A stretch of 5,667 bases of DNA from positions 1 through 5,667 of the forward strand of contig JAITHG010000187.1 in the NCBI GenBank assembly GCA_031280075.1, read 5' to 3'. A model generated the notes under the pieces. It saw only the letters and a program-made list of their open reading frames with translations, had not been told where the DNA came from and searched no databases. Each line of letters opens with the position of its first letter. The stretch's first letter is position 1. A program made the translations under genes and the position numbers. The stretch comes from Eubacteriales Family XIII. Incertae Sedis bacterium (lineage in GTDB: Bacteria > Bacillota_A > Clostridia > Peptostreptococcales > Anaerovoracaceae). Shown here in pieces: positions 1 to 5,123 of this stretch.

Positions 1-25
1 CAGAAATGAACCGTCCCCTTTTCGT
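1..25. repeat. Possible edge of a dispersed GAACCGTCCCCTT-type repeat
   Basis: The first bases contain TGAACCGTCCCCTTTTCGTC. From memory, GAACCGTCCCCTT with a flanking TTGTC-like end occurs many times in Firmicutes genomes, often near REP-associated tyrosine transposases. It begins just after the nitroreductase stop, the usual place for such elements. Only one arm would be inside the window, so the hairpin partner and extent cannot be seen. Confidence 0.35.
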
Positions 26-35
26 CGGTGCGTTT

Positions 36-551
36 TCAGCGGTGCGTCCCGTAACTTTCGAAATGGAGCTTTTCCGGGTGTTCGGCGGTGTGTGGGCTTG
101 GGTGCTTTGCCGGGTGACCTAGGGCTATCATTGTTACCGGGACTACGTGGTCGGGGATTCCTAGGATCTGCTGCACTGCTTCCATGCGCTCCTCCCTGCC
201 GTAGAGCCCCAGCCAGACTGCGCCCAGCCCCAGGCTCTCTGCTGCGATCAGGATGTTCTGCGTGGCTGCGGAACAGTCCTGTACGTAGAAGATGGCCGGC
301 AGGTCGTAGTCCGTCGTGTTGGCGAGCACGGCGATGGCCAGCGTCGCCTTCTCCAGCGCCTTCCAGTAGGGCGAGACCTGCGCGAGCGCGTCCAGCTGTG
401 CCCGCTCCCGGACTGCCACGAACTCCCACGGCGCGAGATTCTTTGCGCTCGGCGCGCAGAGCCCTGCCTTCAGGAGCTGCACCAAGACCTCGTCCGGGAT
501 GGGCGCTTCGGTGTAACTGCGGACGGAGCGGCGGTTCAGGATGTTCTGCAT
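36..551 (-). CDS. Small nitroreductase-family FMN oxidoreductase
   Basis: This 171-residue protein is of the short nitroreductase type common in anaerobes. FMN phosphate-binding RRSVRSY is at 7-13. APSAKNLAPWEFVAV (33-47) forms the next flavin-contacting stretch, and LGLGAVWLGLYGREER (107-122) and MIALGHP (141-147) match the later conserved parts. Such enzymes are cytosolic homodimers that use NAD(P)H to reduce nitro groups, quinones, flavins or activated double bonds; the physiological substrate is usually unknown, as here. The ATG at 551 is chosen because family members begin at this point and GGGAG lies ten bases before it; an in-frame extension to 752 would run back into the crotonase gene. 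It follows the crotonase by 91 bases and may be cotranscribed or use its own weak promoter. Confidence 0.87.
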   Translation of the reverse strand: MQNILNRRSVRSYTEAPIPDEVLVQLLKAGLCAPSAKNLAPWEFVAVRERAQLDALAQVSPYWKALEKATLAIAVLANTTDYDLPAIFYVQDCSAATQNILIAAESLGLGAVWLGLYGREERMEAVQQILGIPDHVVPVTMIALGHPAKHPSPHTAEHPEKLHFESYGTHR

Positions 552-569
552 GGTTTTCCGTCTCCCTTT

Positions 570-584
570 CCTGCTTCCAGCAGG
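570..584. other. Small hairpin before the nitroreductase ribosome binding site
   Basis: CCTGCT and AGCAGG form a 6-bp stem with a 3-base loop. On the minus strand it ends three bases before the GGGAG ribosome binding site at 566-562 and leaves that site free. No T-run follows. Confidence 0.35.
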
Positions 585-611
585 GGCGTTGCGGCGATGG
601 TTTCTACTATT

Positions 612-632
612 ATTATAGACCAATCGCGTCAA
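612..632 (-). promoter_or_regulatory. Possible weak promoter ahead of the nitroreductase gene
   Basis: The minus strand has a perfect TATAAT at 617-612, 61 bases before the nitroreductase ATG. TTGACG lies upstream at 632-627, but only nine bases separate the two, far from the preferred 17. At the correct distance there is only TGTCGG, a poor -35. The local AT-rich patch is unusual for this GC-rich region. It could give a minor extra transcript for the last gene. Confidence 0.3.
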
Positions 633-642
633 CTCCGACAGC

Positions 643-1425
643 TCACTTCTTCCGGAACACCGGCTCCCGCTTTTCCAGGAAGGCGCGCATGCCCTCCACA
701 CGATCCTGCGTTGAAAACGCCACGGCGCTTGCTTCTGCCTCGAAGGCGACACCCGAGACGGTGTCGAAGGAAGCGCCCCCGACCATTGCCGACTTTGCCA
801 TGCTGACGGCTATGGGCGCTTTGTCCCGGATCGTCTGCGCATAAGCCATGACCCCGTCCATGAATCCCTCGAGGGGGAGAACCTTCTGGACGAGGCCGAT
901 GCGGTATGCCTCTGCAGCATCGATGACCTCGCCGGTGAAGATGAGGTGTTTGGCGGTTCCGTCGCCGACCAGGCGGGGCAGGCGCTGGGTGCCGCCAAAG
1001 CCGGGGATGATGCCGAGCTGGACTTCCGGCTGCCCGAACTTCGCCTTCTCCGACGCGATCCGGATGTCGCACGCCATCGCCAGCTCGCAGCCTCCGCCGA
1101 GGGCGAAGCCATTGACGGCGGCGATGGTCGGGATCTCCAGCTTTTCGATGCGGTTCATCACATCCTGCCCGAAACGCGTGAAGGCGCGGAATGCGATCGT
1201 GTCCATGTCGGACATGCAGGCGATGTCCGCCCCCGCGACAAAGGACTTTCCTGCTCCGGTGAAGATCAGGACATCGCTTTCACCGGAGCAGCGAATCGTT
1301 TCGACCGCCTCACTGATCTCGCCTATTACCTCACGGTTCAGAGCATTCATCGCCTCCGGACGATCAATGGTCAGGCAGGCGATTCCGTTTTCTGTCGTCA
1401 GCCGGATTTTTTTGAATGTCTTCAT
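643..1425 (-). CDS. Enoyl-CoA hydratase / crotonase (short-chain, Crt-like)
   Basis: This 260-residue protein has the normal crotonase length. The CoA-binding and oxyanion-hole parts are SFVAGADI (61-68) and NGFALGGGCELA (105-116). The two catalytic acids are both present, Glu114 (CEL) and Glu134 (QPEVQLGIIPGFGGTQRL), twenty residues apart as in rat mitochondrial crotonase. It should add water to a 2-enoyl-CoA, giving the 3-hydroxyacyl-CoA, or run in reverse. The sequence closely resembles, from memory, the 3-hydroxybutyryl-CoA dehydratase of butyrate-forming clostridia. However, the usual crt neighbours (bcd, etfBA, hbd, thl) are absent. Its place after an amine dehydrogenase suggests a catabolic pathway in which the deaminated skeleton becomes a CoA ester, but no CoA ligase or transferase is in view. 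A different crotonase-superfamily reaction remains possible. Confidence 0.9.
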   Translation of the reverse strand: MKTFKKIRLTTENGIACLTIDRPEAMNALNREVIGEISEAVETIRCSGESDVLIFTGAGKSFVAGADIACMSDMDTIAFRAFTRFGQDVMNRIEKLEIPTIAAVNGFALGGGCELAMACDIRIASEKAKFGQPEVQLGIIPGFGGTQRLPRLVGDGTAKHLIFTGEVIDAAEAYRIGLVQKVLPLEGFMDGVMAYAQTIRDKAPIAVSMAKSAMVGGASFDTVSGVAFEAEASAVAFSTQDRVEGMRAFLEKREPVFRKK

Positions 1426-1430
1426 TTTCG

Positions 1431-1436
1431 TCCTTT
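1431..1436 (-). promoter_or_regulatory. Ribosome binding site of the crotonase gene
   Basis: AAAGGA lies five bases before the ATG at 1425, which matches the expected N-terminus of crotonases and fixes the start. Confidence 0.7.
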
Positions 1437-1502
1437 CTTGGTGCTGCAGCGATCTGTGGCAGCTTATGTCCGGGGCGATGGTGTGCCTCCGTGGATTGCC
1501 GC

Positions 1503-1516
1503 GCCGACTTGTCGGC
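1503..1516. other. Short inverted repeat in the gap before the crotonase gene
   Basis: GCCGAC and GTCGGC face each other across two bases; as RNA this would be a 5-bp stem with a 4-base loop. The 112-base gap around it (1426-1537) shows no clear promoter and no U-tract terminator, so the crotonase gene is probably cotranscribed with the genes before it. Confidence 0.3.
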
Positions 1517-1537
1517 TCGCAAAGACGGCCTTCCTCC

Positions 1538-2740
1538 TTACGGGTGCTCTTTCAGCGTCTCCAGATCCACGCCGTCGAAACGATCCCAGGAGAGCTCTTT
1601 TGCCTCGGGGAATTCCAGCTCTTCGCCGCAGATGATCTGTGCCATCAGCAGACCGGTGATCGGCGCGAGCGCCACGCCGTCCCCTTCGTGCCCTGCCGCG
1701 ATGTAGAAGCCAGGGACGTTCTTGACCGCGCTGACGATCGGCAGGTGGTCGAGTGAGAAGGGGCGAATGCCGCCGAAGCTTCGGATGCAGTTGATGTCCT
1801 TCAGGATCGGGAAGAAGCGGATCGCGCGCTCCGCGATCGCCTGCATGATCTCATGCTCGACGCGGGTGTCATAGCCTCGGAAGAGCCTGCAGCCTCCCAC
1901 GATGGTGTTTCCCGAAGCCGTCGTCTCGATGTTCAGGCAGACGTTGTGCTTCTCTACGAGCTCGCTGACGGGGCGCTTGAAGTTCGCGAAGAACTTCGCG
2001 AGCCAGTAGCCGAATTCCAGGACTTCCGTGTGGGCGATCGTCTGCGCCTTTTCCGTGACGAGCAGGATGCCCTTGCGCGGCTCGATCGGGATCTCCAGAC
2101 CGAGCATCTTTCCGATAAATGGAGTCCACACGCCGGTCGCCGCCACGACCTTGGGCGCGAGGAAGTCGCCCTTGTCCGTCTCCACGCCGACGATCTCACC
2201 TTTCCCGCCGCGCTTGATCCCCGTGACGGTCGTGAACGTGTGGATGTCCGCGCCGAGTTTCTTGGCGGACTCCGCAAAGGCAAAGACGACTTTGTACGGG
2301 CAGACGAGCCCGTCGGACTCCGTCCAGATGCCGCCCGCGAGATCCTTCGCGATGTGCGGCTCGCGTTCCACCATTTCCTTCGGGGTGATGGTCTCCATGC
2401 TGAAGCCCTGGGCGCGCACCTTCGCGGCGTAGTCCGCCGCTGCCTCCATCTCCTGCGCCGTCTCGCAGGCGTACATGAAGCCCACGTGCTCAAACTCCAT
2501 GTCGTAGTCGATCTCCGACTGGAGCTGCTGGAACATCTTGACGGAATGCCAGCCCTGCAGCACGTCGACACCTGGCTGCTTGTCGCTGATGAGCGCCGCT
2601 CCGTCCGTGTGGCTTGCCGTGCCCGACGCGAGGTCTGCCTGCTCGATGAGCGCCACTTTCATCCCGCGTTTGGCGAGCTGGTAGGCGGTGCTCGATCCCT
2701 GCAGACCGCCGCCGATTACAATGACATCATACGATTTCAT
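1538..2740 (-). CDS. DadA/HcnC-like FAD-dependent amine or amino acid dehydrogenase (catalytic subunit)
   Basis: This 400-residue protein has the length and layout of the DAO fold (glycine oxidase, DadA, HcnC, sarcosine oxidase beta, proline dehydrogenase beta). The FAD Rossmann motif GGGLQGSS is at 10-17, with Glu33 at the end of the second strand. SGTASHTDGA (39-48) corresponds to the flavin-contacting loop, and AATGVW is at 200-205. The C-terminal part has GGIRPFSLDHLPIVS (323-337) and GHEGDGVALAP (350-360), which close the FAD site. It should remove hydride from a C-N bond and give an imine. There is no N-terminal signal or membrane segment, unlike some membrane-bound DadA proteins. Candidate substrates are proline, hydroxyproline, sarcosine, a D-amino acid or an opine. 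Nothing in the sequence decides between them, and no racemase or transporter is in view. The TAA stop overlaps an AAGGAGG sequence. Confidence 0.9.
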   Translation of the reverse strand: MKSYDVIVIGGGLQGSSTAYQLAKRGMKVALIEQADLASGTASHTDGAALISDKQPGVDVLQGWHSVKMFQQLQSEIDYDMEFEHVGFMYACETAQEMEAAADYAAKVRAQGFSMETITPKEMVEREPHIAKDLAGGIWTESDGLVCPYKVVFAFAESAKKLGADIHTFTTVTGIKRGGKGEIVGVETDKGDFLAPKVVAATGVWTPFIGKMLGLEIPIEPRKGILLVTEKAQTIAHTEVLEFGYWLAKFFANFKRPVSELVEKHNVCLNIETTASGNTIVGGCRLFRGYDTRVEHEIMQAIAERAIRFFPILKDINCIRSFGGIRPFSLDHLPIVSAVKNVPGFYIAAGHEGDGVALAPITGLLMAQIICGEELEFPEAKELSWDRFDGVDLETLKEHP

Positions 2741-2743
2741 GGG

Positions 2744-3022
2744 TCATGCACCTCCGCTCAGGGTTCCGAATGTCACCGGGCGCACCGGTGGGCGGACGCT
2801 GGCGACGCCGACATCCCACGGTGCAGACCCGAGTTCCTGCACCAAGATCTGCTGCACCATCCGCTCACAGGTCCTGCCTTGGCACAGACCCATGCCGGCC
2901 CTGACGCGCCGCTTTACGCCGACCACGTCCACTGCCCCTTCGCGGATCGCCTGCCGGATCTCGCCGACGGTCACTTCCTCGCAGCGGCAGACGATCATAT
3001 CGTCGTCATGATACGAATCCAT
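2744..3022 (-). CDS. Stand-alone BFD-like [2Fe-2S] subunit
   Basis: This 92-residue protein has the BFD-type cluster signature: Cys12 and Cys14 (VCRCEEVT) and Cys47 and Cys52 (GMGLCQGRTC). The C-x4-C end, rather than C-x2-C, is usual for the form fused to HcnB-like subunits. After the cluster region comes a Pro/Arg-rich tail (RPPVRPV, about 77-83), which resembles the C-terminus of those fusions. This small gene therefore looks like the missing last domain of the FAD/NAD(P) subunit, encoded on its own. The acidic start (YHDDD) is short and carries no signal peptide. It probably sits between the two flavoprotein subunits. Its stop is three bases from the next start, and the ribosome binding site of that gene is inside its own last codons. 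Confidence 0.87.
   Translation of the reverse strand: MDSYHDDDMIVCRCEEVTVGEIRQAIREGAVDVVGVKRRVRAGMGLCQGRTCERMVQQILVQELGSAPWDVGVASVRPPVRPVTFGTLSGGA
2749..2755 (-). promoter_or_regulatory. Ribosome binding site of the DadA-like gene, inside the BFD-like gene
   Basis: GGAGGTG lies eight bases before the ATG at 2740 and within the last codons of the preceding gene. Translation of the two subunits is therefore probably linked. Confidence 0.75.
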
Positions 3023-3027
3023 AGCTT

Positions 3028-3034
3028 ACCTCCC
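3028..3034 (-). promoter_or_regulatory. Ribosome binding site of the BFD-like gene
   Basis: The minus strand reads GGGAGGT, five bases before the ATG at 3022. It is a strong site that supports this start and makes the gene independently translated after the hairpin-bearing gap. Confidence 0.75.
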
Positions 3035-3042
3035 TGTCAACT

Positions 3043-3064
3043 ACGGCGATTGACTCACCGCCGT
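3043..3064. other. Inverted repeat between the ferredoxin and BFD-like genes
   Basis: ACGGCG at 3043-3048 pairs with CGCCGT at 3059-3064 around a 10-base loop. It begins three bases after the ferredoxin stop on the minus strand and lies ahead of the BFD ribosome binding site. No U-tract follows. Confidence 0.4.
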
Positions 3065-3067
3065 CCG

Positions 3068-3562
3068 TTATGCCCGCTTGATGCTCCTGACCTCGTTCGC
3101 CATGCCCTTCGGCACGGCGACGGTCACGACGGGCGTGTTCTTGAACGAAGGCGGGTTGAGCACCTTCACGACCTGCACGTGCCCGATCTCGCTGCCGTCG
3201 CGGCGCACGCCGACCACGGCATCCCCCTCCTTCGGGAGCGGATAGTATTCGTAGGGGAAGGATACGGTCGCCTCCGCGTCGGAGTAGGTCATGTCCACCA
3301 CGAAGACAGCCAAACCGGGACACTGGGCGACGCACAGCCCGCAGCCCGTGCACGCATCCGCGTCGATGGTGGGGAGCTTCGTGATCGGCTCCCCGATCTT
3401 GATCGCACCTACCCTGCATGCGGTCTCGCAGGGGTTGCAAGGGATTTCTTGGATGCATTCCACCACAGCGACGGGTCCCTTTGCGAAGCGCCCTTCGGAT
3501 GGAAGCATGCCAAACTCTTTCAGCTCCTCTGTCGTCAGATATCCATTTTGCAGCAATGCCAT
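3068..3562 (-). CDS. Dicluster [4Fe-4S] ferredoxin subunit of the amine dehydrogenase complex
   Basis: This 164-residue protein has eight cysteines in two sets: Cys36, 42, 45, 49 (C-x5-C-x2-C-x3-C, in CIQEIPCNPCETAC) and Cys71, 74, 77, 81 (C-x2-C-x2-C-x3-CP, in CTGCGLCVAQCP). They should hold two [4Fe-4S] clusters. The x5 spacing in the first set departs from the usual x2. After the clusters come about 75 residues with no cysteine, predicted rich in beta strand, ending in a basic segment; I do not recognise this part as a named domain. The gene lies between the FAD/NAD(P) subunit and the BFD-like subunit, so it is probably a built-in electron carrier that links the flavins to soluble ferredoxin or another low-potential partner. 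Aerobic homologous systems (HcnABC, octopine oxidase) lack it, which fits an anaerobic host. The ATG at 3562 is chosen over the GTG at 3571. Confidence 0.85.
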   Translation of the reverse strand: MALLQNGYLTTEELKEFGMLPSEGRFAKGPVAVVECIQEIPCNPCETACRVGAIKIGEPITKLPTIDADACTGCGLCVAQCPGLAVFVVDMTYSDAEATVSFPYEYYPLPKEGDAVVGVRRDGSEIGHVQVVKVLNPPSFKNTPVVTVAVPKGMANEVRSIKRA

Positions 3563-3567
3563 TTCTG

Positions 3568-3574
3568 TCACCTC
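3568..3574 (-). promoter_or_regulatory. Ribosome binding site deciding the ferredoxin start
   Basis: GAGGTGA, a seven-base match to the anti-Shine-Dalgarno, lies five bases before the ATG at 3562. The GTG at 3571, which would add three residues, is inside this site and so cannot be the main start. Confidence 0.8.
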
Positions 3575-3582
3575 ATCATTTT

Positions 3583-3607
3583 GGCTGTTCAGGCAACCTG
3601 CCCAGCC
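3583..3607. other. Inverted repeat between the FAD/NAD(P) subunit and ferredoxin genes
   Basis: On the minus strand GGCTG, GG, CAGG, the loop TTG, CCTG, AA and CAGCC follow in order. This gives a 9-bp stem interrupted by a 2x2 internal loop. It fills most of the 63-base gap and ends eight bases before the ferredoxin ribosome binding site. The bases after it are AAAATGATG, so it is not a standard terminator. Confidence 0.45.
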
Positions 3608-3625
3608 GTCTCTCTTGCACCCCGC

Positions 3626-4729
3626 TCAGGCGGAGAAGGCGGCGATCTGTTCTGCCTTCGCCTTTGATCGCTTATCGCCGAACGGTCCCTTGCGCAGACC
3701 GTCGAGCCTAGACCAAATCTCTTCCTTGCGCTTTGCGGCTTCCGCACCGGGGATCGTCCCGAGCGCCTCCGCCGCCGCAACGCCGGAGAGCTTGCCTTCC
3801 TCCAGGGCGGTGTTCGCCTCTTCCACGCCCGTCGTGTCGCCCGCCACATAGACACCGTCCACCGAGGTCTCCATGTTCCGTCCGTGTCCCGGGATCCACC
3901 CGCCGAGCACGCCGTTGAAGACCATGTCCGTCTCCGCGAGCCGGACGAGGTCGGTAATCGGTCTGAGCCCCGCTGCCAGCGTGATGGTGTCCGCGTCCAG
4001 CGTCTTCTCCGTGCCGGGGATGGGCTGGAAGGTCTCGTCCACCTCCGCGATGACGACCTGCTCGACGCGCTCCGAGCCCTTCGCCTCGACGATGGTGTGC
4101 CTCGTATAGATGGGGACACCCGCGCGGCTGATCTTCGCCGCGTGCACGCCGTATCCGCCGATGCCGGGCGCGGCCTCGACAAGGGCGACCACCTCGCAGC
4201 CTGCCTGCATGAGCTGGTAGGACACGATCAGCCCCACGTTGCCGCTGCCCAGCATGACGATCCGCTTGCCGGGCCTGACGCGGTTGACGTTGATCATCGT
4301 CTGCGCGGCCCCTGCGCCCATCACCCCGGGCATCGTCCATCCCTTGAAGCGGATGGCGTTTTCGGACGCGCCTGTGGCAATGATGACCTTTTTTGCCTGC
4401 ACATGCTCGATCCGGGGCGTGCCGTCCGTCTTCCTCTCAATGGAGACGACGTTGCCCTCGAAGATGCCGAGTGCCGTGCTGTTCAGCCAGATCCCGACCC
4501 CGAGGCGCGCAGCTTCCCCGAGCATCTCCTCGCCGATGGCAGTGCCGCGGATGCCTGCCCTGTGCGCTGACGAGCCGAAGAATTTGTGGATCTGCTTGAA
4601 CAGCTGACCGCCCGCTTTCAGGTTCAGGTCTATCACGAGGATATCCCGCACGCCGCAGCTTGCCGCCTCGATCGCTGCCCCCAGCCCGGCGGGGCCTGCG
4701 CCAATGACCACGATGTTTTTCTGCAACAT
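3626..4729 (-). CDS. NAD(P)/FAD-dependent oxidoreductase, HcnB/OoxA/PdhA-like alpha subunit without a BFD domain
   Basis: This 367-residue protein has two nucleotide-binding folds. The N-terminal FAD site is GAGPAG (10-15) with Asp34 ending the second strand. IIATGA follows at 116-121. A second Rossmann motif, GSGNVG (161-166), would bind NAD(P) or another adenine nucleotide. The C-terminal FAD motif VYVAGDTTGVEEANTALEEG covers about 293-312. The segment AGGQLFKQIHKFFGS (39-53) resembles subunits linked to ferredoxin-containing dehydrogenases. In HcnB and octopine/nopaline oxidase this protein continues into a BFD-like [2Fe-2S] domain. Here it stops after a short basic tail (KRSKAKAEQIAAFSA), and that domain is encoded separately two genes on. 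The ATG at 4729 sits in TAATG, with GAGGA three bases before it. It probably moves electrons from the DadA-like subunit to NAD(P) or an iron-sulfur carrier. Confidence 0.88.
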   Translation of the reverse strand: MLQKNIVVIGAGPAGLGAAIEAASCGVRDILVIDLNLKAGGQLFKQIHKFFGSSAHRAGIRGTAIGEEMLGEAARLGVGIWLNSTALGIFEGNVVSIERKTDGTPRIEHVQAKKVIIATGASENAIRFKGWTMPGVMGAGAAQTMINVNRVRPGKRIVMLGSGNVGLIVSYQLMQAGCEVVALVEAAPGIGGYGVHAAKISRAGVPIYTRHTIVEAKGSERVEQVVIAEVDETFQPIPGTEKTLDADTITLAAGLRPITDLVRLAETDMVFNGVLGGWIPGHGRNMETSVDGVYVAGDTTGVEEANTALEEGKLSGVAAAEALGTIPGAEAAKRKEEIWSRLDGLRKGPFGDKRSKAKAEQIAAFSA

Positions 4730-5043
4730 TATTCCTCGCCCCCAATCCCATACTGCGTCTCGACGCACATGCCCTCTTCCAAAGGCGTGATGCAGGTCCT
4801 TACATTGGGCTGCCCGTTGACGACCATCGCACAGTCCGTGCACTGCCCGATGCCGCAGAAAAGCCCTCGCGGTTCCTTCTTCCTGACGGAGTAACGGCTG
4901 ATGATGACCCCTTCCGCAAGCAGGGCTGCCAGGATGGGCTCGCCTGCCCTGCCCCTGATGGGTTTCCCATCGAAGCGGAACTCGATTTCAGGCATATCGC
5001 CTTCGTCAGGCAGGATCACATGGTTCCGGATTCTCATACACAT
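4729..5043 (-). CDS. Plant-type [2Fe-2S] small subunit of an amine dehydrogenase (HcnA/SoxA N-terminal-like)
   Basis: This 104-residue protein carries a single [2Fe-2S] site: Cys63, Cys68 and Cys71 in FCGIGQCTDC, and Cys84 in NVRTC, spaced as in HcnA and the N-terminal part of heterotetrameric sarcosine oxidase alpha. An Arg/Gly-rich turn (PIRGRAGEPILAALLAEG, about residues 28-45) and RGLFCGIG are also typical. It should pass electrons between the FAD subunits and is cytosolic, with no signal peptide. Its TAA stop shares one base with the next start (TAATG), so translational coupling is likely and close to 1:1 subunit amounts are implied. The family assignment is firm. Which substrate the complex handles is unknown. 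Confidence 0.88.
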   Translation of the reverse strand: MCMRIRNHVILPDEGDMPEIEFRFDGKPIRGRAGEPILAALLAEGVIISRYSVRKKEPRGLFCGIGQCTDCAMVVNGQPNVRTCITPLEEGMCVETQYGIGGEE

Positions 5044-5051
5044 GTCCGTAT

Positions 5052-5056
5052 TCCTT
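5052..5056 (-). promoter_or_regulatory. Ribosome binding site deciding the [2Fe-2S] protein start
   Basis: The minus strand has AAGGA eight bases before the ATG at 5043 and fourteen before the second ATG at 5037. The spacing favours 5043. The longer in-frame extension to 5106 would run through the 10-bp hairpin and is rejected. Confidence 0.6.
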
Positions 5057-5070
5057 CTTCTCTCTTGACA

Positions 5071-5104
5071 GTCGCGCGGCACCCTGACAGGCAGGCCGCG
5101 CGAC
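5071..5104. other. Perfect 10-bp inverted repeat between ridA and the [2Fe-2S] gene
   Basis: GTCGCGCGGC at 5071-5080 pairs with GCCGCGCGAC at 5095-5104 around a 14-base loop. It is the longest perfect stem in the window. On the minus strand it begins 20 bases after the ridA stop and is followed by TGTCAAGAGAG, so there is no U-tract. It may protect the ridA message, mark an RNA-processing site, or cause partial termination, giving ridA and the dehydrogenase genes different expression. An operator role is less likely in this position. Confidence 0.6.
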
Positions 5105-5123
5105 ATCCCATGGATGCTCCCTG

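Noticed and set aside
552..752. In-frame 67-codon N-terminal extension of the nitroreductase
   Set aside because: It overlaps the end of the crotonase gene, is Arg/Ser-rich and unlike family N-termini, and a ribosome binding site supports the ATG at 551.
92..844. A 250-codon open frame on the plus strand opposite the nitroreductase gene
   Set aside because: Its product is a repetitive Arg/Ala/Pro/Ser-rich peptide, while the opposite strand has conserved FMN-binding motifs.
848..1756. A 302-codon open frame on the plus strand opposite the crotonase gene
   Set aside because: The opposite strand carries a complete crotonase with both catalytic glutamates; the plus-strand peptide has no domain pattern, and the frame crosses a gene boundary on the other strand.
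1853..3667. A 604-codon open frame on the plus strand
   Set aside because: It lies antisense to five minus-strand regions with clear family motifs, has Arg/Leu/Asp-rich composition with no recognisable domain, and is the expected by-product of GC-rich codon use in the genes opposite.
4730..4843. In-frame 38-codon extension of the FAD/NAD(P) subunit
   Set aside because: It lies wholly within the [2Fe-2S] gene; the family begins directly before the GAGPAG motif, and the TAATG junction marks the start at 4729.
5104..5116. Short inverted repeat CATCC-CAT-GGATG next to the ridA stop
   Set aside because: A 5-bp stem with a 3-base loop is expected by chance, and it overlaps one arm of the much stronger 10-bp stem.
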